From Rhizobium leguminosarum (lineage in GTDB: Bacteria > Pseudomonadota > Alphaproteobacteria > Rhizobiales > Rhizobiaceae), in the NCBI RefSeq assembly GCF_002953715.1, contig NZ_CP025012.1:3956001-4020000 (forward strand): a DNA stretch of 64,000 nucleotides, given 5' to 3'. Shown in pieces: positions 53,787-64,000 of this stretch. The notes under the pieces are model-generated. The model was not told the origin of the DNA. It made no database searches and saw only the letters and a list, made by a program, of their open reading frames with translations. Positions within the stretch are counted from its first letter, which is position 1. Each line of letters opens with the position of its first letter. The translations under genes and the position numbers were made by a program.

Positions 53787-56700
53787 ATGATCTCGCGCTT
53801 CTTCATCGAGCGACCGATACTCGCCAATGTTCTGGCGTTGGTTTTCGTGCTCATCGGCGCGGTGGCCCTGTTCCAACTGCCTGTGGCGCAATATCCGAAT
53901 GTCGTCCCGCCGACGGTACAGGTGACGACACGCTTTCCGGGTGCCAGCGCCCAGACCCTCGTTGACACCGTCGCTCTGCCGATCGAGCAGCAGGTCAACG
54001 GCGTGCAGGACATGCTCTACATGCAGTCGACGAGCGCCAGCGACGGCACTTATTCGCTGACCGTGACCTTTGCCATCGGAACGGATCCGGACCAGGCCCA
54101 GGTTCTGGTGCAAAACCGCGTTGCCATAGCGATGTCATCGCTTCCCGAAGCGGTGCAGCTTCAGGGCGTGACGACGCAAAAGAAATCGACGGCGATCCTC
54201 GGCTTCGTCAGCCTGACCTCGCCCGACAGCCGCTATGACAGCCTGTTCCTGTCGAACTATGCCGTCATCAATCTGCAGAATGAACTTGCCCGCCTGCCGG
54301 GTGTCGGCAACGTTACCGTGTTCGGCGCCGGCCAGTATGCCATGCGCATCTGGATGGATCCGAACCTGCTGCAGGCGCGCGGTCTGACGCCACAGGATGT
54401 CGTCAGCGTCGTGCAGCAGCAGAGCCAGGAGGTTGCCGCCGGCCAGATCGGCATTCCGCCGGTGCCGAAAGGGCAGGTCTTCCAATACACGCTGAACGTC
54501 AATGGCCGGCTGAACGAGGCGGCCGACTACGAAAACATCGTCGTCAAGGTCGAAAGCGGACAGGGCGGCCGCGTTACCCGCATCCGCGATATCGGCCGGG
54601 TCGAACTCGGCGCCCAGACCTACAGCCAGTCCTTCATGCAGAACGGCCGACCGGCCGCCGGTATCGGCATTTTTCAGCTGCCGGAGGCAAACGCCATTGC
54701 CGTGGCGCAGGCGGTAAGCGCGAAAATGGAAGAGCTCTCTAAGAGCTTCCCGCAGGGCCTCGAATATCACGTGCCGTTCGACACGACGAAATTCGTCGAG
54801 GCCTCCATCGACGAGGTTTACGTCACCTTGATCGAGGCCGGCATTCTCGTTCTCATCGTCATTCTTGTCTTCCTGCAGGATTGGCGGGCGATGCTCGTGC
54901 CGGCGACCACCGTTCCGGTCACCATCATCGGCGCCTTCGCGGCCATGGCGGCATTGGGCTTCACCGTCAACCTGTCGACGCTGTTTGCCATCGTTCTCGC
55001 CATCGGCATCGTCGTCGATGATGCCATCGTCATCGTCGAAGGGGTTGCCCGGCACATCGAGGCGGGCATGTCCGGACGGCAGGCGGCCGAGAAGGCAATG
55101 GAAGAACTGCTCGGCCCGGTCATCGGCATAACGCTGGTGCTGATGGCCGTTTTCATTCCGGCCGCCTTCCTGCCCGGCCTGACCGGGCAGCTCTATCGGC
55201 AGTTCGCCCTCGTCATCGCCGCAACGGCGCTGATCAGCGCGATCAATGCCGTCACGCTGAAACCGACGCAATGCGCCCTTTGGCTGCGTCCGCCGGTGCC
55301 GCCGGAGAGACGCAACGTCCTCTATCGCGGCTTCAACAGGGTCTACGATAGGGGTGAACGCAGCTATGCCGGGCTGATCGGATCGATGACCCGCCACAGC
55401 GGTATAATGGTCGTAGCAGCATTTGCGCTGATCGGTGTTGCCGTCTGGGGACTTGCCCGCCTGCCGACTGCGTTTCTGCCCATCGAAGATCAAGGCTATG
55501 TGCTGATCAGCGCGCAGTTGCCCGACGGCGCTTCAAAGGAGCGCACCGACGCGGTGATGGAAGAGGTCGGCAGGATCGCCGAAGCCACACCCGGCGTCGA
55601 TCAGGTGCTGACGATCAGCGGCATTTCCGTTCTCGACAACAATGCCAGCCTGCAGAATGCCGGCGTTGCCTATGTCGTGCTGAAAGATTGGGATGAACGC
55701 GGCAAGGAAAAGGGACAGGATCTGCTATCGATCTACCAGCATCTGAATGGCGCGCTGCAAAGTGTGCTGGCCGCCAAGACGCTGGTGGTCGTGCCGCCTC
55801 CGATCCAGGGCGTCGGCAATGCCAGCGGCTTTACCATGCAGGTCGAAATCAGGAACGGCGTTTCCGACTACCCGCTGCTGCAATCGCTTGCCGATACGAT
55901 CGTCAAGAACGGCAGTGCCCAATCGTCGCTGCAAAGGCTGAGCACGCCTTTTCGCTCGAACGTGCCGCAACTGGCCGTTTCCGTCGATCGCATCAAGGCG
56001 GAGACACTGGGGATTACGGTGGGGCAGGTCTTCTCCGCTCTCTCCGGCTATGTCGGATCGAGCTATGTCACCCAGTTCAACAAATTTGGCCGCACCTTCC
56101 AGGTCTATGCGCAAGCCGCTTCCGACTTCCGGGTCAGCGCCGAAGACATCCGCAACCTGAAGGTCAAAGCCGGTGACGGGACGATGGTGCCGCTCGGCAC
56201 GGTCGTCGATGTCACGACGACACAAGGCCCCTCTCTGATCAGCCTCTACAATCTCTACCCCACAGCAACCATCGTTGGCGGGCCCGCCGCCGGCTTCAGT
56301 TCCGGCCAGTCGCTCGACGTCATGGAGCAGATTGCCGATCGCACACTGCCGCCGGGCACAGGTTTCGAGTGGACGGCGCTGTCCTATCAGGAGAAGGCCG
56401 TGGGCGGGCAGATCTATTTCATCTTCGCGCTCGCCATGCTCCTCGTCTATTTCGTGCTCGCGGGACAGTATGAAAGCTGGATCTTGCCTTTGGCGGTCAT
56501 TCTTGCCGTGCCGCTCGCCCTCCTCGGCACGGTGGCAGCACTGACAGCAGCCGGTGTTGCCAACAATCTCTATACGCAGATCGGCCTTATCCTGCTGATC
56601 GCACTTGCATCGAAGAATGCCATCCTGATCGTCGAATATGCGCGGGAAAAGCGGGCGGAAGGCATGGAAATCCTGGACGCGGCCGTCGAGGCCGCCCGCC

Positions 56701-56957
56701 TGCGCTTCCGGCCAATTCTGATGACGTCCTTCGCCTTTATCCTCGGCGTCCTGCCGCTGGTGCTGGCGACCGGCGCCGGCGCTTCGGCCCGCAAGTCGAT
56801 CGGCATATCGGTCTTCAGCGGCATGATCGCCTCGACCTGCCTCGCCGTGCTCTTCGTACCGTCCTTCTACGTCGTGTTGCAGCGCCTCGAGGAATATTGG
56901 AAAGGCCGCACAAAGACCGCAGGCGTCGCAGAGGCGGAGATGCCGAAGGTTCAGTAA
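53787..56957 (+). CDS. RND multidrug efflux transporter (AcrB/MexB type)
   Basis: A 1056-residue HAE1-family pump, of the usual AcrB length. Starts MISRFFIERPILANVLALV, with twelve helices, two large periplasmic loops, and the proton-relay Asp pair in helix 4 (VVDDAIVIVEGVARH). Late motifs include ALASKNAILIVEYAR and FVPSFYVVLQRLEE. With the adaptor upstream it forms a drug or plant-compound exporter of the Bep/AcrAB kind. Substrate unknown. Confidence 0.94.
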   Translation: MISRFFIERPILANVLALVFVLIGAVALFQLPVAQYPNVVPPTVQVTTRFPGASAQTLVDTVALPIEQQVNGVQDMLYMQSTSASDGTYSLTVTFAIGTDPDQAQVLVQNRVAIAMSSLPEAVQLQGVTTQKKSTAILGFVSLTSPDSRYDSLFLSNYAVINLQNELARLPGVGNVTVFGAGQYAMRIWMDPNLLQARGLTPQDVVSVVQQQSQEVAAGQIGIPPVPKGQVFQYTLNVNGRLNEAADYENIVVKVESGQGGRVTRIRDIGRVELGAQTYSQSFMQNGRPAAGIGIFQLPEANAIAVAQAVSAKMEELSKSFPQGLEYHVPFDTTKFVEASIDEVYVTLIEAGILVLIVILVFLQDWRAMLVPATTVPVTIIGAFAAMAALGFTVNLSTLFAIVLAIGIVVDDAIVIVEGVARHIEAGMSGRQAAEKAMEELLGPVIGITLVLMAVFIPAAFLPGLTGQLYRQFALVIAATALISAINAVTLKPTQCALWLRPPVPPERRNVLYRGFNRVYDRGERSYAGLIGSMTRHSGIMVVAAFALIGVAVWGLARLPTAFLPIEDQGYVLISAQLPDGASKERTDAVMEEVGRIAEATPGVDQVLTISGISVLDNNASLQNAGVAYVVLKDWDERGKEKGQDLLSIYQHLNGALQSVLAAKTLVVVPPPIQGVGNASGFTMQVEIRNGVSDYPLLQSLADTIVKNGSAQSSLQRLSTPFRSNVPQLAVSVDRIKAETLGITVGQVFSALSGYVGSSYVTQFNKFGRTFQVYAQAASDFRVSAEDIRNLKVKAGDGTMVPLGTVVDVTTTQGPSLISLYNLYPTATIVGGPAAGFSSGQSLDVMEQIADRTLPPGTGFEWTALSYQEKAVGGQIYFIFALAMLLVYFVLAGQYESWILPLAVILAVPLALLGTVAALTAAGVANNLYTQIGLILLIALASKNAILIVEYAREKRAEGMEILDAAVEAARLRFRPILMTSFAFILGVLPLVLATGAGASARKSIGISVFSGMIASTCLAVLFVPSFYVVLQRLEEYWKGRTKTAGVAEAEMPKVQ

Positions 56958-57049
56958 GGCCGTTGCAACAACCTGTTGCGCGATCACCTGCGGTTTCGCG
57001 CGAGAGCAGGTTGTTGGCGGCACGTCACAGCGCGAGTTTCGGACAAACG

Positions 57050-57877
57050 CTATAATCCCGAGGTCAGGACCCTGTGGCAGGCAGGCGACACACGTTGCAG
57101 ATTGTCCCGCAGGCAAGCGATAGCCCGCCCTCCACCCAAAGGCACCATGCGGCACAGGGCCTGAAAATCCGATCCGCAGGTTTCGCGCAGGATCATCAGT
57201 TCCTCGCGCGGCGAGAAGGCCGGCATCATGGCCCGAGGAGCAGGCGTGGTCGCAACCGTCGCCGCGGCTCCCCCGACGGCTGGGGTTGATCCGGCTGATC
57301 CTCCCCCGGTTGATCCTCCCCCGGTTGATCCTCCCAAGGCGGCAACGGCTTGCTGACACGGCGCCGATAGAGCGGCATTGTGCTGTTGCAAGCAGCTGAG
57401 TGCCTCCGTGCCGCCCGGTGTGACGCCCGAGCATTGCGCCATGAAATCGCGTTGGCAGGCCGATTTGACGGCGCTGCGCTGCGCCTGCGTCGGCGGATGC
57501 GCCGGTGCGCCCGTCGCCGGCGCTGGGGTGGTCGACCCAGTGGTTGCGGGCGCAGCCGGGGCCGGCTCCGCGGATGTCGACTTGGGTTTGCTCACCGCAG
57601 ACACAGCCTTCCGGCAGCCGGCCGACAGTGTGGCATTATGCTGTTGCAGACAAGTAAGCGCCTCGATGCCGCCCGGCGTCACCCCTGAACATTGCGCTAT
57701 GAAATCGGAGCGGCATTCCGCCCTGATCGCATTGCGCTGCTCTTCAGTCGGCGCCTGCGCGGAGGCGATGCTAGCCAAGAGCACCACTGCGCAGAGCGGT
57801 GGCAATCCCGAGATAGCAAACAGAAGACGACGCCTTCCATGTTGAGCCGTCAGTAGAGAAGATGCCCATTTTTGCAT
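57050..57877 (-). CDS. Secreted protein with three cysteine-rich (GLG1-like) repeats
   Basis: A 275-residue exported protein. Signal peptide ends near ASAQA (about residue 42). Three repeats of about 45 residues follow the pattern C-x-x-DF-x-x-x-C-x(5)PGG-x-x-x-x-x-CLQQ-x(6)LS-x-x-C (at about 45-95, 128-180 and 227-272), the spacing of cysteine-rich GLG1 repeats. Proline/alanine- and glycine/serine-rich linkers join them; the GGGST linker is encoded by a short tandem repeat near 57290-57345. GGGGAGGAATA gives a strong ribosome site. Probably a periplasmic or surface protein; function unknown. Confidence 0.82.
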   Translation of the reverse strand: MQKWASSLLTAQHGRRRLLFAISGLPPLCAVVLLASIASAQAPTEEQRNAIRAECRSDFIAQCSGVTPGGIEALTCLQQHNATLSAGCRKAVSAVSKPKSTSAEPAPAAPATTGSTTPAPATGAPAHPPTQAQRSAVKSACQRDFMAQCSGVTPGGTEALSCLQQHNAALSAPCQQAVAALGGSTGGGSTGGGSAGSTPAVGGAAATVATTPAPRAMMPAFSPREELMILRETCGSDFQALCRMVPLGGGRAIACLRDNLQRVSPACHRVLTSGL

Positions 57878-58145
57878 TATTCCTCCCCCCTTATAAATCT
57901 CTAATCTACTTCATGAAATCGAACGCCCTGCTGAATAGGATAATAAACGCCCGCCAATTGGAGGGACGTTGCTTGCCGCCGCGAAAATATTAAACCGCAG
58001 GCTCCACGTATATTAGAATATTGCTATTTTAGCAACTATCGTGCGCCTGAAAACTGATCAAGGGAAACGTATCACCCATCAGCTTTCTGATCGGAAACCA
58101 TGCATCTCAAAGCAAGTTAACAGGCTCTGCGAATACATGCCGCCG

Positions 58146-60668
58146 TCATGCCGCAGCCTCGTATCCTCTTGAAGCCGGGCTCTCGCGGCCTTCAAGCCGA
58201 AAGCGTGCAATCATATCGGTAAGTGCAAGCGCCTCGGACGATAGCTGTTGGGTGGCGGCATTCGTCTCTTCCACCATCGCCGCATTTTGCTGCGTCATAC
58301 GATCAATATCGTTCACCGATGCGTTGATCGAATGGAGTGTCGTCGCTTGGTCGCGGCTTGACGAGGCGATGAGCTCGATATGGCTGACGATGTGGACGAT
58401 CTCACCGGAAATCTCTATCAACGCATCGCCGGTGCGGCCGACGAATTCGGAGCCGGACGCAACCTCTCGAACGGAATTGTTGATGAGCTCGCCGATTTCC
58501 TTGGCTGCGCGAGCCGATCGCTGCGCCAGCTCCCGCACCTCTTGCGCCACGACAGCAAAGCCCTTGCCGGCCTCACCCGCTCTCGCCGCTTCGACTCCCG
58601 CATTTAGGGCCAAGAGATTGGTCTGGAAAGCGATGGAGTCGATGGCGCTGACAATCTGAACGATCTTGCCCGACGCGTCCTCAATCCGTCCCATGGCCGA
58701 AACCGCATTTTGGACCACTGAAGCCGACGCGTCGGCGCCCTGTTTGGCGCGTTGGACAAGCGCAAGCGCTGCTGCTGCCCGTCCTGAAGAGGTGTTGACG
58801 GCGGAAGAAATCTCCTGCACTGCCGCTGCGGTTTCTTCAAGTGCAGCCGCCTGCTTCTCCGTTCGACTGGCCAGGTCATCAACGGCTTCCGCCATTTGTC
58901 GGCCATTGTCGCTGATGAGGGAAGACGTCTCGCGGATATCGCAGAGCGTCTCCCTGAGACCAGCAACCGACATGTTGAAATCGGTGCGGATCCGGTCGAG
59001 TTCGGCGGCAAAGGGCGTATCGATCGAAAAATTCAACTCCCCACGCGACAGCCGCGTGAGCCCTTCTGCAAGCGCCTCGATTGCCGCGTCAACCTGGACC
59101 TTGGCGCTACGTCGCTCGAGTTCGTTGCGGGCACGCTCAGATTCCGCATCACTACGCGCGATCTCGGCCTGTTGTTCCATTTCGACATTCGACAGCGCAT
59201 TTTGTTTGAAGACGGAAAGCGCACGGGCCATTTCCCCGATTTCGTCGCCCCGTGCCTCGCCGGTGATTGTGGTATCGAGCCTTCCCTCTGCGATCTTGCG
59301 CATCGCTGCGGTAATCTGGGTGATCGGTCCCTTCAGGGTGACGACCAGCGCGGCACCCGCGGTCATAGCGATCAGGATGCCGATGACAATCGCGCCGCCG
59401 GATATCCTATTGGCCTGTTGACGATCCTGCCCAGCATTTTGCCTCTGCGTCTCGGCGAATTGAGCAAGCAGGTTCCAGGTGTTGTCGATCTGCCCCGCAG
59501 CGCTGTCGAACTCAGCCAGCTTGCGCACTGCACCTTCGGAGAGCGCTGCCGCGTTCGCTGCAAGCAGGTCGAGGACGGGCTGAGCCTTCTTCGGAATTTC
59601 GGCAAAGACCGGATCGTCGTTCACCACGCCGGCGAGACGGCCGAGCTCGGTCTGATACATGTAGATCGACTGCTGGACTTTCTTCACTCGCGCGTCGTCT
59701 GGATTGCCGGCGAGTTCGGCGAAGCCGACGCGGATCTCGTTATTGCTGTTAACGATGGCGCGCAGTTCGTTGCCGACATTGGTCGCCTGAGAGATATCCT
59801 TGTCCGACGCGGCAAGCGCAAGCACGGAGGTCCGCATCAGATCGTCGCCAATCGTCTTGAGACTGTCGCCTGTCGCAGCAAGATTGGCGACGGCGGTATC
59901 CGTTGCTGGGACATCCAAAGTGTCGGGCGACACCTTCGAAGCGTTGGCGACGGCATCCACAGCAGCGGCATACTGCCCGGCGAGGGCTTCGGTCGCTACA
60001 GCAGGCGAAAGCTGCTCCTTTGCCTTTTGCAAATCGGGCGCATATTTGGCTAGCAGGCTGACTTTGTCAGCCGGCGTCGTCGCGTTCGTATAGTCACTGC
60101 GAAGTTTTGTCGCGGCACTGGCGGCGGCGCTGATGGAGACGGAATTATTTAGACCGCCCTTGTTGGCATTTTCCAACTTTTTCGCGCCGGCCATCAGCAT
60201 GAACGAGCGCTTGCCAACCTGCCCTTGCAAGTCAAGAAGTGCCGCGGAAGCAGCGTCCACATCACTGAGAATTTTCTGCTGTCCCGTTTCGATTTGCCAG
60301 ATCGCTTCGATCTTTTGCGGGATGATTTGCGACTGATCAAGCGCCCGGTCAAGAAGCCCCACATCGGTCGTCGGCCTTAGCCTCTCGATCGTCTGCTTCA
60401 GGTTTGCCAGTTGCTCTCGGGCGTCCGCAAGCGCGGTATCACGAGCTTCCTGCGACGGCTTCATCAGAAAGCCGGTCATGCTGGAAGAAACATGTTTGAA
60501 CCCGTTCAGGGACTGCAAAACATGGTTGGAGATCTCCATCCGTCCCTCGAGAAGGCTGGACGCGTAGTACCCCGTCAGTCCCACTGCGCATAAGCTAATG
60601 ACGAATGGTGCCAAAAGTACGAGCACCTTCGTCTGAATGCGAACCCGCGACATCAAACCATTTACCAC
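58146..60668 (-). CDS. Methyl-accepting chemotaxis protein
   Basis: An 840-residue chemoreceptor. TM1 about residues 16-38, a large periplasmic sensor of almost 390 residues (no family recognised), TM2 about 428-447, a HAMP domain with a second HAMP-like segment, and a cytoplasmic signalling domain with the tip hairpin (IDSIAFQTNLLALNAG, EAARAGEAGKGFAVVA). The start is probably the GTG at 60668, preceded by GAGGGT. No C-terminal CheR pentapeptide is seen; it ends RGYEAAA. Solitary; a weakly AT-rich spacer (57878-58145) precedes the cysteine-repeat gene. Confidence 0.93.
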   Translation of the reverse strand: MVNGLMSRVRIQTKVLVLLAPFVISLCAVGLTGYYASSLLEGRMEISNHVLQSLNGFKHVSSSMTGFLMKPSQEARDTALADAREQLANLKQTIERLRPTTDVGLLDRALDQSQIIPQKIEAIWQIETGQQKILSDVDAASAALLDLQGQVGKRSFMLMAGAKKLENANKGGLNNSVSISAAASAATKLRSDYTNATTPADKVSLLAKYAPDLQKAKEQLSPAVATEALAGQYAAAVDAVANASKVSPDTLDVPATDTAVANLAATGDSLKTIGDDLMRTSVLALAASDKDISQATNVGNELRAIVNSNNEIRVGFAELAGNPDDARVKKVQQSIYMYQTELGRLAGVVNDDPVFAEIPKKAQPVLDLLAANAAALSEGAVRKLAEFDSAAGQIDNTWNLLAQFAETQRQNAGQDRQQANRISGGAIVIGILIAMTAGAALVVTLKGPITQITAAMRKIAEGRLDTTITGEARGDEIGEMARALSVFKQNALSNVEMEQQAEIARSDAESERARNELERRSAKVQVDAAIEALAEGLTRLSRGELNFSIDTPFAAELDRIRTDFNMSVAGLRETLCDIRETSSLISDNGRQMAEAVDDLASRTEKQAAALEETAAAVQEISSAVNTSSGRAAAALALVQRAKQGADASASVVQNAVSAMGRIEDASGKIVQIVSAIDSIAFQTNLLALNAGVEAARAGEAGKGFAVVAQEVRELAQRSARAAKEIGELINNSVREVASGSEFVGRTGDALIEISGEIVHIVSHIELIASSSRDQATTLHSINASVNDIDRMTQQNAAMVEETNAATQQLSSEALALTDMIARFRLEGRESPASRGYEAAA

Positions 60669-60886
60669 GAATGCACCCTCGCCACCGATTGGAGCTAAGC
60701 TGTCATTCTTTGTTTAAGAACCGATAAATGGGTTGATTCGAGAACTATGCACGCTTCACCTATCGAGGCGAGGACGTGGTTCAGACGCTCGAACGGGCAT
60801 ATAGGCAGGTCGGCCATTCATCATCGCCTGGCCTTGTTGCGGGTCCCTGCTGAGGGGTTAACTCCTCGATCACATCTGGAAACGCA

Positions 60887-60913
60887 AAAAGCCCTCCTTG
60901 CCGGAGGGCTTTT
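60887..60913. terminator. Bidirectional rho-independent terminator at the end of the rRNA operon
   Basis: Stem AAAAGCCCTCC / GGAGGGCTTTT with a five-base loop. T-runs follow in both directions, so it can end the leftward rRNA operon. It lies about 370 bases beyond the tRNA(fMet) gene. Confidence 0.8.
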
Positions 60914-60944
60914 GTATTTTGGTCTCTGGAGTGTATTGGGGATC

Positions 60945-61117
60945 TGGTTGCGGGGACATGCTTTGCCCCGTTCGGGTCTTAAAACAGTCCAGTGGACTGT
61001 TTTATCGGGCGAGGCCCGAGCGACCGCTCACCCTTCAGGTTATGAGCCTGGCGAGGCGAGGCGGATAAGCAATCGATCCAGTGAATCGATTGCCGGCCGA
61101 GCGGGCTGCTCCACGAG
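60945..61117 (-). pseudogene. tRNA(fMet)-like remnant A, split by two palindromic insertions
   Basis: Pieces of the tRNA(fMet) gene appear in order: the acceptor/CCA end (TGGTTGCGGGGA at 60945), the anticodon arm (CCTTCAGGTTATGAGCCTG at 61032-61050) and the D-arm/5' part (GCGGGCTGCTCCAC at 61101-61114). Between them lie two insertions, each with its own palindrome: AAAACAGTCCA / TGGACTGTTTT (60981-61003) and GCAATCGAT / ATCGATTGC (61069-61093). It cannot fold into a functional tRNA. Confidence 0.65.
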
Positions 61118-61143
61118 GAGCGTTTGATTTTTGGAAGGAAGTT

Positions 61144-61218
61144 TGGTTTCGGGGGCAGGATTTGAACCGTCCTTCGGACCCTTCAGGTTATGGTGAGCTT
61201 TGCGAACGAGGAGCTACC
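61144..61218 (-). pseudogene. tRNA(fMet)-like remnant B
   Basis: Begins TGGTTTCGGGGGCAGGATTTG, nearly the 3' end and T-arm of the real tRNA(fMet) gene 142 bases to the right, then has the anticodon-arm piece CCTTCAGGTTATG and GAGCTACC of the D-arm, with unrelated bases between. After it a further short repeat-rich stretch (to about 61262) replaces the 5' half. Not a functional tRNA. Confidence 0.6.
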
Positions 61219-61285
61219 ATCGCCAGGGAAAGCGAAGCTTTTCCGCGAGCGATAAGAAGGTAGTTGCTGATCTTCAGAGAGGATT

Positions 61286-61362
<77 letters not shown>

Positions 61363-61404
61363 CCATGTGCAAATCGATGGGATTTGCTGCAGTATTATAA
61401 CACG

Positions 61405-61431
61405 AAAGGCCGCTTTGTGAGCGGCCCTTTT
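61405..61431. other. Hairpin between 5S rRNA and tRNA(fMet)
   Basis: Stem GGCCGCT / AGCGGCC with a TTGTG loop. On the plus strand TTTTG follows; on the minus strand, the direction of the rRNA operon, only TTTCG. A processing signal or weak terminator that lowers tRNA expression relative to rRNA; not resolved. Confidence 0.45.
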
Positions 61432-61483
61432 GTGACGGCATGGGCCGTAGGTTGTGATGAGAAGATTGATTAGTTGCGTTTTG

Positions 61484-61603
61484 CAGACCTGGCAGCGACC
61501 TACTCTCCCGCGTCTTAAGACGAAGTACCATGGGCGCAGGGGCGTTTCACGGCCGTGTTCGGAAAGGGAACGGGTGCAGCCACCCCGCCATAACCACCAG
61601 GTC
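61484..61603 (-). rRNA. rrf: 5S ribosomal RNA
   Basis: About 120 bases. On the minus strand it starts GACCTGGTGGTTATGGCG and ends CCAGGTCTGC, which pair as helix I. The CCGAACACGG and GGGAGAGTAGG stretches are the conserved loop B/C and loop E regions. Ends are good to a few bases. Confidence 0.95.
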
Positions 61604-61845
61604 GGCAAAGCGCAACTATATGTTTTGAGAAGCTGGCAGGCGTTAGCCTGTTTTCTTTTTTGAACACGTCTTTCGATCTCTTCCGGCTGCGGGTGCTTGT
61701 GGCACCCATACAGGCCAGAGGCCGTCGCCAATCGTTTGGCGGGCCGTCCGCAGCGCCATTGGCGCGTCAGGACAAAGGTCTGGCACATCGATCCGGACAA
61801 ACACGATGTGTTTGCCGGGAGTTCGATGAGCATAGTCAATGAGAA
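61604..61845 (-). other. 23S-5S spacer of the rRNA operon
   Basis: About 240 bases with no gene. It has several inverted stretches (for example GGGTGCTTGTGGCACCC near 61690-61706) that probably act in processing. No tRNA is seen in it. Confidence 0.6.

Positions 61846-64000
<2,155 letters not shown>

Noticed and set aside
55725..57434. Long open frame (569 codons) on the minus strand
   Set aside because: Antisense to the RND pump and its downstream spacer; low-complexity, Arg/Gly-rich product.

Overview
The window is a high-GC alphaproteobacterial chromosome segment, most likely from Rhizobium (R. leguminosarum / R. etli group). The call rests on mosaic palindromic repeats of the RIME type between genes, many sugar ABC transporters each with its own regulator, a class Ib ribonucleotide reductase operon, and an rRNA operon ending 23S-5S-tRNA(fMet). 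It is inference: no 16S gene is inside the window.

Layout. 1-2.5 kb: an RND efflux adaptor with its TetR repressor and a long perfect operator, then an OsmC peroxidase. 2.7-10.1 kb: a galactose/galactonate module, with an AraFGH-type transporter, aldose epimerase and SDR dehydrogenase on the minus strand, and a FadR-type regulator with D-galactonate dehydratase on the plus strand. 10.2-12.3 kb: DoxX protein, an SDR remnant cut at a RIME-like repeat, and a class III adenylate cyclase. 12.3-16.6 kb: LacI regulator, PhyH-type dioxygenase, SDR and SMP-30 lactonase. 16.6-26.3 kb: a locus resembling the trehalose thu genes (ThuA protein, CUT1 transporter, divergent Gfo/Idh/MocA dehydrogenase) with a LacI regulator and a GH2 glycosidase. 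26.4-32.2 kb: a glucose-type CUT1 transporter with a divergent LacI regulator and likely operators. 32.4-34.2 kb: queCDE (7-deazaguanine synthesis). 34.2-35.4 kb: a second adenylate cyclase. 35.5-39.9 kb: nrdHIEF, preceded by a cobalamin riboswitch and a probable NrdR box. 40-42.8 kb: a Zn/Cd P-type ATPase and its MerR regulator. 42.9-50.1 kb: flavoprotein, MsrB, a GAF-Fis regulator with aldehyde dehydrogenase and DUF779, DJ-1/PfpI, an RHH protein and an SDR. 50.3-57.9 kb: cation/H+ antiporter, DUF4239 membrane protein, a complete RND adaptor-pump pair and a secreted cysteine-repeat protein. 58.1-60.7 kb: a chemoreceptor. 60.9-64 kb: the end of an rRNA operon read right to left.

How it works together. 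About half of the window imports sugars and oxidises them to lactones, keto-sugars or aldonates. In each of the three transporter operons a GC-rich hairpin sits just after the binding-protein gene, which would allow that protein to be made in excess. The most striking regulatory arrangement is the B12-independent ribonucleotide reductase placed behind a B12 riboswitch and a likely NrdR site: the cell would make this enzyme only when B12 for a class II enzyme is short. No IS element, prophage or CRISPR array was seen.
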